29,099 nt of DNA from the NCBI GenBank assembly GCA_001414345.1, contig LLCB01000497.1:1-29099 (forward strand), given 5' to 3'. Under the pieces are notes generated by a model, which had not been told where the DNA came from, ran no database searches, and saw nothing but the letters and a program-made list of their open reading frames with translations. Source of the DNA: Hymenoscyphus infarciens (lineage: Eukaryota; Ascomycota; Leotiomycetes; Helotiales; Helotiaceae). Below are positions 1 to 11,778 of this stretch, piece after piece (the stretch's first letter is position 1; the number at the start of each line of letters is the position of its first letter). The position numbers were made by a program, and so were the translations under genes.

Positions 1-2250
1 AATAATACTAGGTAATCGATTAATTTATCGATTACCTTACTAGAAATAATACTAGGTAATCGATTTATTTATCGATTACCTTAGTAATAATAATACTAGG
101 TAATCGATTTATTTATCGATTACCTTAATAGTAATACTACTAGGTAATCGATTTATTTATCGATTACTTTAATAGTAATACTACTAGGTAATCGATTTAT
201 TTATCGATTATCTTACTAGAAATAATACTAGGTAATTGATTTATTTATCGATTATCTTAGTAATAATAATACTAGGTAATCGATAAATAAATCGATTACC
301 TAGTATTATTATTACTAAGATAATCGATAAATAATATAGTAATACTACTAGATAATCGATTTATTTATCGATTACCTTACTAGAAATAATACTAGGTAAT
401 TGATTTATTTATCGATTACCTTAGTAATAATAATACTAGGTAATCGATTAATTTATCGATTATCTTACTAGAAATAATAATACTAGGTAATTGATTTATT
501 TATCGATTACCTTAGTAATAATAATACTAGGTAATCGATTTATTTATCGATTACCTTACTAGTAATAATAATAATAGTAATCGATTTATTTATCTATTAC
601 CTAGCTAGTAATAATAATACTAGGTAATCGATTTATTTATCGATTACCTTAGTAGTAATAATACTAGGTAATAATACGAGGTAATCGATTTATCTATCGA
701 TTATCTTACTAGTAATAATAATACTAGGTAATCGATTTATTTATTAATTACCTAGCTAGAAATAATACTACTAGGTAATCGATTAATTTATCGATTATCT
801 TACTAGAAATAATAATACTAGGTAATTAATTTTTTTATCGATTACCTTACTAGTAATAATAATACTAAGTAATCGATTTATTTATTAATTACCTAGCTAG
901 AAATAATACTACTAGATAATCGATTAATTTATCGATTATCTTACTAGAAATAATAATACTAGGTAATCGATTTATTTATCGATTACCTTACTAGGAATAA
1001 TACTAGGTAATCGATTTATTTATCTATTACCTTACTAGTAATAATACTAGGTAATCAATTAATTTATCGATTACCTTACTAGTAATAATAATAATAGTAA
1101 TCGATTTATTTATCGATTATCTTACTAGAAATAATACTAGGTAATCGATTTATTTATCTATTATCTTACTAGTAATAATAATACTAGGTAATCGATTTAT
1201 TTATCGATTATCTTAGTAATAATAATACTAGGTAATCGATTTATTTATCGATTACCTTACTAGTAATAATACTAGGTAATCGATTTATTTATCTATTACC
1301 TAGCTAGAAATAATACTACTAGGTAATCGATTAATTTATCGATTACCTTACTAGGAATAATAATACTAGGTAATCGATTTATTTATCGATTACCTTAGTA
1401 GTAATAATGCTAGGTAATAATACTAGGTAATCGATTTATTTATCGATTACCTTACTAGTAATAATACTAGGTAATCGATTTATTTATCGATTACTCTACT
1501 AGTAATAATACTAGGTAATCGATTTATTTATCGATTACTCTACTAGTAATAATACTAGGTAATCGATTTATTTATCTATTACCTTAATAGTAATACTACT
1601 AGGTAATCGATTTATTTATCGATTACCTTACTAGTAATAATAATACTAGGTAATCGATTTATTTATCGATTACCTTACTAGTAATAATAATAGGTAATCG
1701 ATTTATATATCGATTATAGTACTAGTAATAATAATACTAGGTAATCGCTTTATTTATTAATTATCTTACTAGGAATAATAATACTAGGTAATTAATTTAT
1801 TTATCGATTATAGTACTAGTAATACTACTAGGTAATTGATTTATTTATTGATTACTCTACTAGTAATAATAATACTAGGTAATCGATTTATTTATTGATT
1901 ATAATACTAGTAATAGTACTAATCAATTTATTTATTAATTACCTTAGTAGTAATCTTCCTAGGTAATCGATTTATTTATTGATTACTTTACTAGTAATAA
2001 TAATACTAGGTAATCGATTAACTTATTAATTACTTTACTAGTAATAATAATACTAGATAATCGATTTATTTATTAATTACTTTAGTAGTAATCTTTATAA
2101 TCGATTTATTTATCGATTATAGTACTAGTAAAACTACTAAGTAATCGATTTATTTATTAATTACTTTTATAGTAATATCTTTAGATAATCGATTTTATTT
2201 ATTAATTACTAGATAATTAATTTATTTATTAATTATCTTAATAGTACTAT
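1..2250 (+). repeat. Left satellite array of ~46-bp palindromic units
   Basis: About 45-50 tandem units. Each contains a near-perfect 10-bp inverted repeat, GGTAATCGAT and ATCGATTACC, around a 6-nt spacer (usually TTATTT). A linker of the form TTACTAGTAATAATACTA follows and is itself partly self-complementary (TAGTA/TACTA). Unit length varies by gain or loss of ATA/ACT trinucleotides in the linker. Copies are homogeneous up to about 1650 and become progressively diverged to the right, with lost CG sites (ATCGAT to ATTAAT), so the inner edge is graded. The spacer sequence gives each unit a direction, which is plus here except at 275-335. Such self-complementary AT-rich satellites are usual in heterochromatin; a specific function (centromere, replication, boundary) is not shown by the sequence. 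Confidence 0.95.
241..334. repeat. Perfect 44-bp inverted repeat at an orientation switch in the array
   Basis: Positions 241-284 are the exact reverse complement of 291-334, separated by a 6-nt spacer AAATAA at 285-290. This is the only place in the left array where a unit carries the AAATAA-type (reverse) spacer. The array therefore switches strand for about 1.5 units and then returns to the plus orientation by about 345. The arms are far longer than the 10-bp dyad inside each unit, so this is a head-to-head junction and not just the ordinary unit palindrome. Confidence 0.9.
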
Positions 2251-2417
2251 TAAATAAGAAAAAGAGAAAGTCTAATACATCTTTAAAAGACTTTTAAGTA
2301 ATATAGTTATAAGAATCTTCTCTTAGATTAAGTATACTTACTAGTATACTTAATTTTTATTTAATTAATACGTATATAGGCTTATTTAGATTTATACGCC
2401 TAGCTACTACCTTAGCT

Positions 2418-2632
2418 AACGAGTAAATAAAACTAATAATACTAGGTAATTAATTTGTTCAGATTACTTTAAAACTAATATATTTATCTATTACTTTAGT
2501 AGTTATAGTACTAGATAATTAATTTATTTATTAATTACTTTAGTACTAATAACAGTAATACTAGGTTATAGACTTATTTCTTAATTACCTTAGTAGTAGT
2601 AATACTAGGTAATACTAGGTAATCGAGCATAG
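2418..2632 (+). repeat. Degenerate outlying satellite units
   Basis: After about 170 bp of unrelated AT-rich sequence (2251-2417), recognisable remnants of the same satellite reappear, such as ACTAGGTAAT followed by TTTATTTATTAATTAC. They are strongly diverged and interrupted. They share the plus orientation of the main array. They suggest that the array once extended further inward and has been eroded by point mutation and small insertions. Confidence 0.7.
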
Positions 2633-5600
2633 TCTTTCTACTAATAAAGCAGAGTCTAAGTACGTCTATATAGCACTAGCTTTAAATAGTTAAAAAGAAA
2701 CTAAAAAAAACAAAAACAAAGCTAAGTATAATAAAGATCTTATATTATATATCTTATTATCTCCTTATTAAGGTATAGTAGGCGTAGAATCTATAAGGTT
2801 TTATCTATTACCTTTTTAGTATTAAATAATAAGAGAAAGGCTACTAAGATAGCTATTAAAAAGGTATAACGATTTTAAAGATAATAAGAGTATAAGAAGG
2901 TTATATAGTTACTAAATTATATTAGACAGAACTTCGTTATCTTTACTAGTATAGTTAGTAGAGAGAGAAAAAGCTAGATAAACTTATTCTTTAACTAATA
3001 GTAATTTTAAATAATATATAGTAAGGTAGTTAAGAGGTAGCTAAGAGGTAGTTAGGAGATAAATAAACTCTATTATATTATAAGAAGTTATAAGAATTTT
3101 AGCTAATATAGAAAGGTTATAAGTAACCTAGTATAAGGTAGTAGATAGAGAAGACTATACTAGAGAATAAAGCGTTATATATATATAAACTTTTACTACT
3201 AAATATACTAATATTATTAAGTTATTTCGTTCTATAATTTAAAATAAAAAGTCTTAAGTCTTAATTTATTTAATAGAGGGGTTAAATCCTTAGCTAAATA
3301 GGGGGTACTTTTGTTACTAACTAGGTAGGAACTAGGAAACTTAATCTTTCTAATCCTTTTACTATAACTAATTTAATATAGGTTAAACTTATATAAACTT
3401 TACTAGTAAAGTTACTAATAACATTACTATAAACTTTACTCTTACTTCTACTATATATATATATATAGAGTTATTCTAAGAAGTATGTTTAAAAAGTACT
3501 ATTCTATATAAGTTTGTCTAAGATAAATACTTATTAGAATAGTTGTTTTAAAAGGTAGTATTTTATAAATAAGATTTTATAATAATAACTTATTATAAAG
3601 TAATAGTTCTTCTAATATATATATTATAAAATAAGATAATCTATTAACTATAAATTATAGTAGGGCTAGATAAAATTAAAGCTAAATAATATAGATAGGA
3701 TTAGGTAAATCCTTACTATAGCTAGCTCTTAGGATAATAGGTTAAGTTTTACCTAGATAGTAGTAGAGAAAAGAAAGCTATTTACTTAGTATAGACTTTA
3801 TAAGAGATATTATCTAATACTTTATTTCTTTTATCTATTTTAATAAACAAGGGTAATTAAAATAATAGTAGTAATAATTTTAATAATAAAGGTAGTCGCG
3901 TAACCTAGTATAGAGTACTTATAGTAGCTATAAGTAGTACTTAGTATTTTAGAGTAAGGAAAGACCGAGAGTCTTACTTTAAGTAATATACTAGTAACTA
4001 TATCGTAGATTATCTTAGTAAACTCTATTAATAAGAATTACTAAATTATAGGTATACTATATCTCTACTATATCTCTTTCTAAACTAAGACTACTTATAA
4101 ATTAGTAAGAACTTTTATTAAAGAATTCTACTTCTTCTTAAAGATAGTAATTATAGTAGTTAGCGGCTATTAGATTACTAAAGAGTAACGAGTCTATACT
4201 AGTCTATTTAGTAATATTTTAAAGAATCTTATAAAAGATATTATTATATTTATTATAATAACCTTATATTCTATTTAATATTATATAACTAAGAGCTTTA
4301 TAGCTATTAATAATATCTTTTATAAGGCCTAAGTATATAACGTTCTATAAATCTGTTCTATTTATAGTAGTTAAGGTACTAAATTAGAATCTAAGTTCCT
4401 AAGTTTATCCTTTATTTAGTATAGCTAAGTAAGGTAAATAACTAGTTTAGACTAGATATTAATAATAGTTTATAAAGGTTTTAAAGATTCGCTTACTTTT
4501 TAGATATCCTATGTATACTAGCTAGAATATAACTTAGGTTATATATAGTAAAGTATATAGGTTTTCTTAGAGGAGTAAATAAGTATGTCTTATTTAGTAA
4601 AAGGTGAATATTATATTATAAGAGTAAAGGAGTATGTAATAGAAATAGAATAGAGCTTTAACTAATAACGATTCTTAAGAGTAATTCTAGTAGGTAGTAC
4701 GTAGTAGTTAAAATAAAGTAAATCGTACTAGAGAGCGCTTAGTCTTTAAAGACTATTAAGACATTAGTTATAATACTTCTATAAGTATATTATATAATAT
4801 AAGTAATAAGTATTATTTAGATAGAAGACTATTAAAAGCTATATACTTATTAGTTAGAGATATATAATAATATATAACGAAGGGATAATTATATACTATA
4901 TAAATAGATATAAAATAATAAGAACTTTATCTATTATCTTAGTAAGTAAGACTATATAGAAATTAGTTAAATCTAGTTAGAGGTAAGAGAATTTAGTTTA
5001 TAGACGTTTATAAAGCTACTTACTTAGGCTTAGAAAGATCTATATATAATATCTATTTAAAATAAGCTAACTAGGCTTATACTACTAATATAACCTCTTC
5101 TATCTAACGTATATTATATCTAACTTTCTTCCTCTTAAATTAATATATCTTTAAAAAACTACTACTAAGTACGCCTTTCTAGTAATAAATTCTCTTTAAC
5201 TTCTTAAATATCTATTAATAAATATAGTTATTTTATTAAGATAAGATTATATATATACTAAAGGATAAATAGTAATTTATCTCTTTATATATAAGGAGGC
5301 TAATAATTAAAGTAATTATTAAACTCTTATTAGCTCTCTTCTTTTAATAATTATAATCTAGACAACGATTATAATTAAGGCTTTTATAATAGAGATTCTA
5401 AAAAAGAGGGAGGAGGAGGGAGAGAGAGAGTAGAGGGTACTAAATTAGACTCTAGAAATAAATTAATTAGCTCTTAACTTAAGGAAAAGTATACTAATTT
5501 ATCTAATTATAATTCTTAGAAGTATAATTAGAGTAATATAATACTTATTCTTAGTTAAGTATTATTTAATAGAAATTTAGCTTATAAATATCCTTATATT

Positions 5601-6190
5601 TATATAATATCTTCTTATAAAGTAGTTTATTACTTACTTTATAAGTATAATCTTTAAGTATATTCTAGTATATTCTATAAGCTAATATATTTTAGCTATT
5701 ATAAAGGAAAAAAATATCTAATACTATAAATGCCTATATATAAGAACGTATATAATTATTAAAGAGGGGTTTTTCCTAACTACTACTATCTTTTTATAAT
5801 CTACTTTTAATTTATAACTTCTTAAGCTCTTTTATAAAGTTTCTATAGTTAGAAAGCTTTCTTAATATTCTTAGGTAATAGGATTATAAAAGTTACTTAT
5901 TTATTAGTATTATTATTATATTCTTAATCTTAAAAAAATATAGGTATATACCTACTATAACTAGTTACTAGTAGAAAATAGACGTTAAGAGCTTTTTAAT
6001 ACTAAAGTTAATAAATACTAACTAGACTATAAGTAAACTATTTCCCTATTTTTAGGTTATATATACCTTACTTATTTCTTTTAAGATAATAATAATAATA
6101 GACTAATAGCTCTATATAATTAAAGCTAAGATAGTAATTTTTAATAAAAACGTAAAAAGGGATAAGGAAATCTGCCTTTTAGTTAGTAGC
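2633..6190. other. AT-rich RIP-saturated stretch, no gene assigned
   Basis: About 3.5 kb with very few CA or TG dinucleotides. Plus-strand frames around 2700-3490 and 2950-3430, and a minus-strand frame around 3400-2700, each give passages that could be decayed protein, but none stands clearly below the background stop density, so strand and frame cannot be chosen. Contents that can be named are a TA microsatellite near 3453-3470 and a polypurine tract at 5400-5430. I see no terminal repeats, tRNA or intact open frame. Confidence 0.6.
5400..5430 (+). repeat. 31-nt polypurine (GA-rich) tract
   Basis: An uninterrupted run of A and G at 5400-5430, ending in a (GA)n stretch, in a region that is otherwise dominated by alternating T and A. 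GA/CT tracts contain no CpA or TpG, so RIP cannot change them; the tract may simply be a survivor of the original composition. Mirror-type purine runs can form triplex DNA, but nothing here shows a role. Confidence 0.75.
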
Positions 6191-6198
6191 CTTATAGT

Positions 6199-8341
6199 AG
6201 TAGTAAATTCTTTATTTAAGACCTTAAATCTAAATCTAGTATTACTTCTAGTATAGTAGAAATAGATATAGTAGTTTCTATATCTAATAAGATAAGAGAT
6301 AGTATAATACTTTCTTTTAAAGAAGAGAATAGTTTAAAGGCTAATATTCCTAATAATAATTATCCTTATTATTTTTAAGTAGCTATAGCTAAAAATAAAG
6401 CTAGAGATAAATTTAAAAGATTAGATTAGACTAGGTTAATAAACGTAGTCTACTAGTATAGAATAACTCTCTAACTTATTAATTTTTATTATAAAGAGAC
6501 TTTTTAAGTTATAGTATATCTTTTAAAATTAATATTTAATTAACTTCTTAACTAAGTATATATTATATTTTAATATAATATTATATATAAATTTTAGTCT
6601 TATCTTAAGAGAGAGTACTTTAAAATAATATATAGGATAAGATATGTTATAAACGCTTTTTATTAATACTTTTATACTTTAGATTATTAATTATAGTAGA
6701 GTACTTACTAATAATAATTTCTTAGATTAGGTAATAAAGAGAGAGTAGAAAGAGACTAGTCTTTAAAAAGTTATTTAGTCTTAATCTATTATATATACTC
6801 TACTTTATTAAAAAAAGCTCTTTTAAATACTTAAATAAAACATTAAGGACTTATATAAAGAGAAGAACTCGGTTCTACTTTAAATAAAAGATATAAGAGA
6901 ACTTAATCCCTCTATACTTAATATAGAGATACTATTACTACTATCTAAGCCTATCTTATTATAAGTAAATTAATAGACGAAAAAGATAATATATAATATA
7001 AATTATAAGATTATTAGTATATTTAAGAGAAGTAGTTTAAGAAAAAGAAAGAAGTTATATTAATAGTAATAAAAGAAAGACTATTTACTTACTTAAATAG
7101 AATTCTAGCTTATAAGGATAAATACTAATTAGTCTTCGATACTCTTAAGCCCTCTAGAGTTAATGTTAAAAAACAAGTACTTAAAAGAATAAGACACTTC
7201 TTTTTAGAGATTATTCTATATTATTTATCTAGAAAACGTTCTACTAAATAGTTATTAGAATATATATATAAATTATTAGTATAAGAGTTATTAAGAACTA
7301 GTTAAAGGCGTAAAGATTAGAGAGTTAAAAGTATAAATTATAAATAGTATTAAAACTCTTAAATTTATCTCTAAATTAAAGTAGAGGTTTATAAATATTA
7401 TAAACTAGCTATCTAGTAAGTTTAAGAAGTTTAGAATATTCGTAACTATTTTAATATAAAGAGTATAAAAAAATTAGTAGAATATATAAAAGCCTTGTTC
7501 TATTATCTACTCTCTATAGTTAAAAGAAGTTAAGAAATCTAAAGATTATATAATTAACTATTTAAAAATTATAATCTACTACTAATATTATTATAAACAT
7601 TTAACTCTATATCTCTTAAAGAAGAATTAAATTATAGGATATAGTAGTATAAGATTAGAACAAGTACTTAGCTTAGTCTTTTAGATAAAGAGAACTTAGG
7701 CTTATCTATAAGTTTTATAAATAATATTACTATTCTATATAGAATTAATATTATTTTAAAGTATAAGAGAGCTATTAAAGAGGTTAAGTTTATAATTTCT
7801 AAATAGATTTAGGTAGTAAATTAGTTAATTAATACACTTTAAGCGCTTTTAATTTCTTATTCTTATTTTTTAATACTATAAGAGCTCTACTTATAGAATA
7901 TATAAATTATTAAAAGAGTACTTATAGCTAAGTCCTTATTAAATTATTATAAGGATATTAAGAATAAGATTTTTAAAAACAGGCTTAAAGATAAGTAAAT
8001 ATAAGTTTAATCTAGAGGTTCTTATAAAGACTAATAGTATTTAAATATACTTTAAAGAATTTATATTTTTCTCTTAACTATATCTTTAGTATATTTAAAC
8101 GCTGCCTTAGACGCTACTCTAAACTAGAGTAACGTTCCTTCTAAATATAATATTAATAGTAAGGAAGATAGTAATAGTAATAGTAGTAATAAGGATAATG
8201 TAGAAGATAGTAAGAATAGTAAAGGGGTAAATAATAAAAATTATAGAGATTATATTAAAGGTTTTAATATAATTATTACTAGACATAGCTCTAATAAAAA
8301 CGAGGTAAACTAAGTAAGTATAGAGTAGTATAGTTTAAGAT
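6199..8341 (+). pseudogene. Decayed coding region A (RIP-mutated), unknown product
   Basis: One plus-strand frame can be followed from 6199 to the TAA at 8341 (about 714 codons) without a frameshift. It carries about 70 stops, all TAA or TAG (about 10%). This is only moderately below background, so the upstream half is uncertain. The 3' part is better: 8128-8310 is 61 codons without a stop and encodes a Ser/Asn/Asp/Lys-rich tail (S-N-S-N-S-S-N-K-D type), and 8056-8124 is also open. The reading upstream is rich in Lys, Leu, Tyr and Ile, with Lys/Glu-rich stretches near 7030-7230 (including KKKKEV) and 7740-7800. Tyr here may stand for ancestral His and stops for Gln or Trp. I do not recognise a family. 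No start codon can be chosen, since ATG becomes ATA under RIP. Decayed region A2 follows on the same strand about 440 bp downstream. Confidence 0.42.
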
Positions 8342-8420
8342 AAATAGATGGTTAAACCGTACTAACTTAATATGCAACTAAATAAAGCCTTAGCGTCGTA
8401 GCTTAGCAAAGGCTCTACTA
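8340..8420. other. Short patch with spared CA/TG dinucleotides
   Basis: This 80-bp stretch is noticeably less mutated than its surroundings. It keeps ATGG, ATGC, GCAAC and AGCAAAG, and has more G+C. It contains a short dyad GGTTAAACC at 8350-8358, and AGCCTT near 8388 is complementary to AAGGCT near 8411. It lies just after the open tail of decayed region A. It does not fold into a recognisable tRNA and has no match I know. It may be a later insertion or a sequence that was never duplicated. Confidence 0.4.
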
Positions 8421-8440
8421 ATTCCCTACTTTAGAATAAC

Positions 8441-8470
8441 TTTAACTTTAATTTTAACTTTAACTTTAAC
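8441..8470 (+). repeat. (TTTAAC)5 hexamer repeat
   Basis: Five tandem hexamers TTTAAC (the second is TTTAAT). The unit resembles neither the fungal telomere repeat TTAGGG nor its complement, and it is internal. It contains no CpA or TpG inside the array, so it would not be altered by RIP. Confidence 0.8.
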
Positions 8471-8584
8471 TTAATATAACCTTATTATCTAATAGCCTTT
8501 TAATTGTTCTTCTTTAGTAAGCTTTTATTATAAGTCTTTCTTATAAATTATAAGCCTTTATACCTAACCTTATAAAAGCTTCTC

Positions 8585-8706
8585 TAGTAAGTCTTTGTTA
8601 TAAGTCTTTATTATAAGTCTTTATTATAAATCTTCGTTATAAGTCTTTATTATAAGTCTTTAGCCTTGTTATACGTCTTTAGCCTCGCTATACGTCTTCG
8701 GCTTAT
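8585..8706 (+). repeat. 13-bp tandem repeat expanding to 19-bp units
   Basis: Six units of the pattern TTATAAGTCTTTA (13 bp) run from 8585 to 8662. After GCCTTG come two 19-bp units (8669-8687 and 8688-8706), in which the 13-mer is extended by a sequence like GCCTCG. The last units keep CG dinucleotides. A 13-bp period is not a multiple of three, unlike the repeats inside the decayed frames, so this stretch was probably noncoding spacer between regions A and A2. Confidence 0.8.
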
Positions 8707-8778
8707 TATAGAACTTTATATTAAGATATAAACTCTTAAGTTTATTATACGCTATTATTATAACTTATTACTTTTAGT

Positions 8779-9680
8779 ATAAGTTCTAGTACTCTTATCC
8801 TCTTATAAGCTCTCGTAGTTAACCTCTTAGAACCTTCTTACTATAACTTCTTAAATACTTATTATTCTAATATATTATCTTATTATTAATTTACTACTAT
8901 ATTTACTTCTAATACTCCTAATACTCTTATTAGTAAACCTACTAATAGTAACCTAGTTAATTAGGCGCTTTTAGCTAATATATTAAGCTATATAAGTTAA
9001 CGACTTTATAACTTTAATAGAGATAGTATAAGTAAGAACGAATTCTTTACTACTTAAAGTAATATATAACTTTAGCTTTTTCTAAAATCCCTTTTCCTAG
9101 TTAAGTTATAGGCTAAGTTTAATAGTATTTATAATAAGTTAAGCTAGTTAAAAGCTATTATTAAGAAGTAGAAGGAAATAGTTATTTCTTTATTTAAAGC
9201 TAAAAAGAAGATATATAAGCTTAAAGATATAGTTAATTAATATAAAGACTTATTATATTACTAATTAACTCTTAAGAGTATCTCTATTATAAGAAATATA
9301 AAACTATCTCTCTTATTCTTTTACTAATAAACTATAGTTTAAGGAATTCTATAACACTATTAAGCTAGATGTTTAAAAGCATAAGAAGTCTAATTAAGTA
9401 AGCCTTTCTTTATACTTACTTAGAATATAACTAATAAATTAAATAGTAAAAGGTCTTAGAGCTTAAGTATAAATATCGATTTAATATAGATACTAATAAT
9501 ACTAATACTAATAATAATAAGTCTTAAGAGCTTATCTAAAAAAAGTATTAAAGTACTAGTTCTCGTTATTAAAATAACGTTTAAGTTATTATTAAACTTA
9601 AGGATAATAACTAAGAGGAATAAATATTCTTCTATTATTTACTAAGTATATTTATAGTAATAGAATAATATTATCTTAAT
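8779..9680 (+). pseudogene. Decayed coding region A2 (RIP-mutated), unknown product
   Basis: A plus-strand frame from about 8779 to 9340 has roughly 7-9% stops, all TAA/TAG. It reads as a Ser/Thr/Asn/Pro-rich N-terminal part (around 8880-8960, T-S-N-T-P-N-T-L type) followed by a Lys-rich, probably helical section (around 9190-9230, KAKKKIYKLKD). Near 9350-9400 the best frame shifts by two and continues from about 9420 to 9680. That part includes an Asn/Thr run coded by repeated ACTAAT at about 9490-9520 and then a Gln/Lys/Asp/Asn-rich stretch if stops are read as Gln. The shift implies an indel or an intron. The layout (low-complexity head, charged middle, Asn/Thr linker) recalls a gag-like or DNA-binding protein, but no domain is identifiable. 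Confidence 0.4.
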
Positions 9681-9689
9681 AATAATTAA

Positions 9690-11580
9690 GACTAAGCTAG
9701 CTAGTGTTATTCTAGGGTTATTTATTATATATCTAGCTAGGTTTTTTTAACTTCTTATATATAGAAGAAAAATCTAGCCCTTTATAATATAACGCTAGTA
9801 TTCTTAAACATATTAGTAATTATCCTTTTTTATAATGTTTTAAACATTCTTATATTTTAATATATATATATCCTACTTTAATACTAAATTATAAGAGCGA
9901 TTTAAGCCTTTATAATTTAAGTATTAATAAGTCTTTTTCTATTATTATTAAATTATTTTTTAATATATAAAATTAGTTAAAAATAGGCTTCTTCTTAACT
10001 ATTACTAAATAATCTATCTTTAGTATTTGTTTTTTATTCTTTAGCTAATATTCTATACTTTATAAATTATATAGTATATATAGGTGTTTTATAGAATTAA
10101 ACTATTAATAGTCTAATTTTATAGAAAGGTTTCTATATTTAGTAAAGAATATAGCTAGTATTATTAAATCTTTAGTAGGTATTAATTATTAAGTAAAGGT
10201 AATAGCTCTAATTTAGAAGATATATTATTAGATTTTAAGGTTCTATTTTTAAAGAGGTAGATAGGTTTATATTACTAAGTTTAGTAAGTAGATAAGGTTA
10301 ATTTATAAATAGAAATTATATTTTAAGAGAGTAAATTAGTATATTCTTTTATAACTGTTTCCTAGGTTTTCTATAATTGTTTTTATACTATTTTATATAT
10401 AGGTAGAAGAGTAGGTTAATAGGCGTCTTTTAATTCTAATTACTATACTACTTCTTATTATATATTTACTTTCTTATTTTTTAAGCTCTCTAGCTTAATT
10501 AGTAGAATTAAAGTATTACTATTCTAAGTAGGGTAGAGCTATAAGCTTATAGCTGCCTTCTATTTAATTATTCCTTTATTAATCTTAAATAACTTCTTTT
10601 TACTTAACTTTTAGGCTTTTAACTTAATAAAGTTATTAATTTTTTATTAGTATAATTAAACGAATTTTAAATAGAGGTTTTTTAAGTAGGAGTGTTTAAC
10701 TTAAAGTTCTTTATATAAATTATTTATATTTTACTAGTTTTTTTTACTACTCTTCTTAATAATATTATATTTTTATATATAGAATATAATATATTATTAT
10801 ATTAGAGAAGGTAGGAAATATCAATTAGTTTAGTTTATTTTAGTCTAGTAAATACTATTTACTTTAAGAGATGATTTTTTAATTTCTATTATAGCTATTT
10901 TATACTCTTTTAAGCTCTTTAGGAACTTTTAAGTATATTATGATTTTTTATCTATAAACTATTTATAAAGTATATAGTATAAATTAATATTAGTCGAGGG
11001 CCTAGGTTAGTTTTATTATATTATATATTCGTTGATTTAAAAGGGGCATAAAGTATTAAATCGATTATTATTATAATAATAGCTATAGAAGGCTTAATAA
11101 GAGAAATAAATATATACTATATTTTAAGAGTTATAGTAGTATAGAAGGACTATATATAGTGTAGGTAATATAAATAGTAGAAGATTAAAGGATAAAAGTT
11201 AGAGTATAATATTATTATAATACTAGCAGCTAGAATTTAGCCTAAGTCTCTAACTTTCTAGGTATAGCTTATAAGTAGATAACTAAGAGATAATCCTTAA
11301 ATACTAGATACTTTAGCTTAGATAATTTTACTTAAAAAGTTAGAAGATTTTTAATTATATTTTATTATATTCTACCTTTTTATTAGTCTACTTTTAGTTA
11401 TTACTTATTCTAGAGTTTTTTTTAGTTATTTCTAGTTAGTACTCTAATTAAATACTTAAGTACTAATTCTTCTAACTCTATAAATATAGCTAAATATATA
11501 TAAAATTATTTTAATAAAATAATCCTCTTTCTTAATAAAAATTGTCTAGATATATTAAATAACTACTTCTAATATTACTC
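9690..11580. other. AT-rich RIP-saturated stretch; possible minus-strand relic
   Basis: About 1.9 kb without a supported gene. The best candidate is a minus-strand frame running from about 11100 to 10380, with conserved-looking charged stretches (KVPKELKRV near 10920, ARELKK near 10475, RIKRRLL near 10415). Its stop density is not clearly below background, and I could not confirm any transposase or other motif. No repeats or RNA genes were seen. Confidence 0.35.
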
Positions 11581-11778
11581 CTAGTATAGCTCTTATAATA
11601 TATATTACTCTTTTACTATCTCTATTACTCTATTCTAACCTAGTTATCTACTAATATCTATAGTAATACTAAGTTATAAATAGGTTAACTCTTTACTTTT
11701 AAGAGAAAGAAAAGATCTAGCTAAACTGAATTAAACTAGAATAGAATAAAAAGAGTAATAATAAGCATAGTTTAGAGG

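Noticed and set aside
1..2250. CRISPR array
   Set aside because: The repeats are palindromic and roughly regularly spaced, but the spacers are themselves repeated linkers, not unique sequences, and the composition is that of a RIP-affected eukaryotic satellite.
2700..3490. Transposase-like plus-strand gene
   Set aside because: Two plus-strand frames and one minus-strand frame all give plausible-looking pieces at near-background stop density, so none can be chosen.
8340..8420. tRNA or other small RNA gene
   Set aside because: No cloverleaf, no A/B box pair and no terminator-like T run in the right place could be found; only short dyads are present.
8441..8470. Interstitial telomere repeat
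   Set aside because: The unit is TTTAAC, which is not TTAGGG or its complement and is not what C-to-T change at CpA would make of it.
10380..11100. Minus-strand relic of a pogo/Tc1-type DDE transposase
   Set aside because: Some phrases resembled the region after the second catalytic Asp (a Y-F-x-P-L pattern), but the expected Q-P-L-D motif and catalytic residues could not be placed in the same frame even after allowing for RIP.
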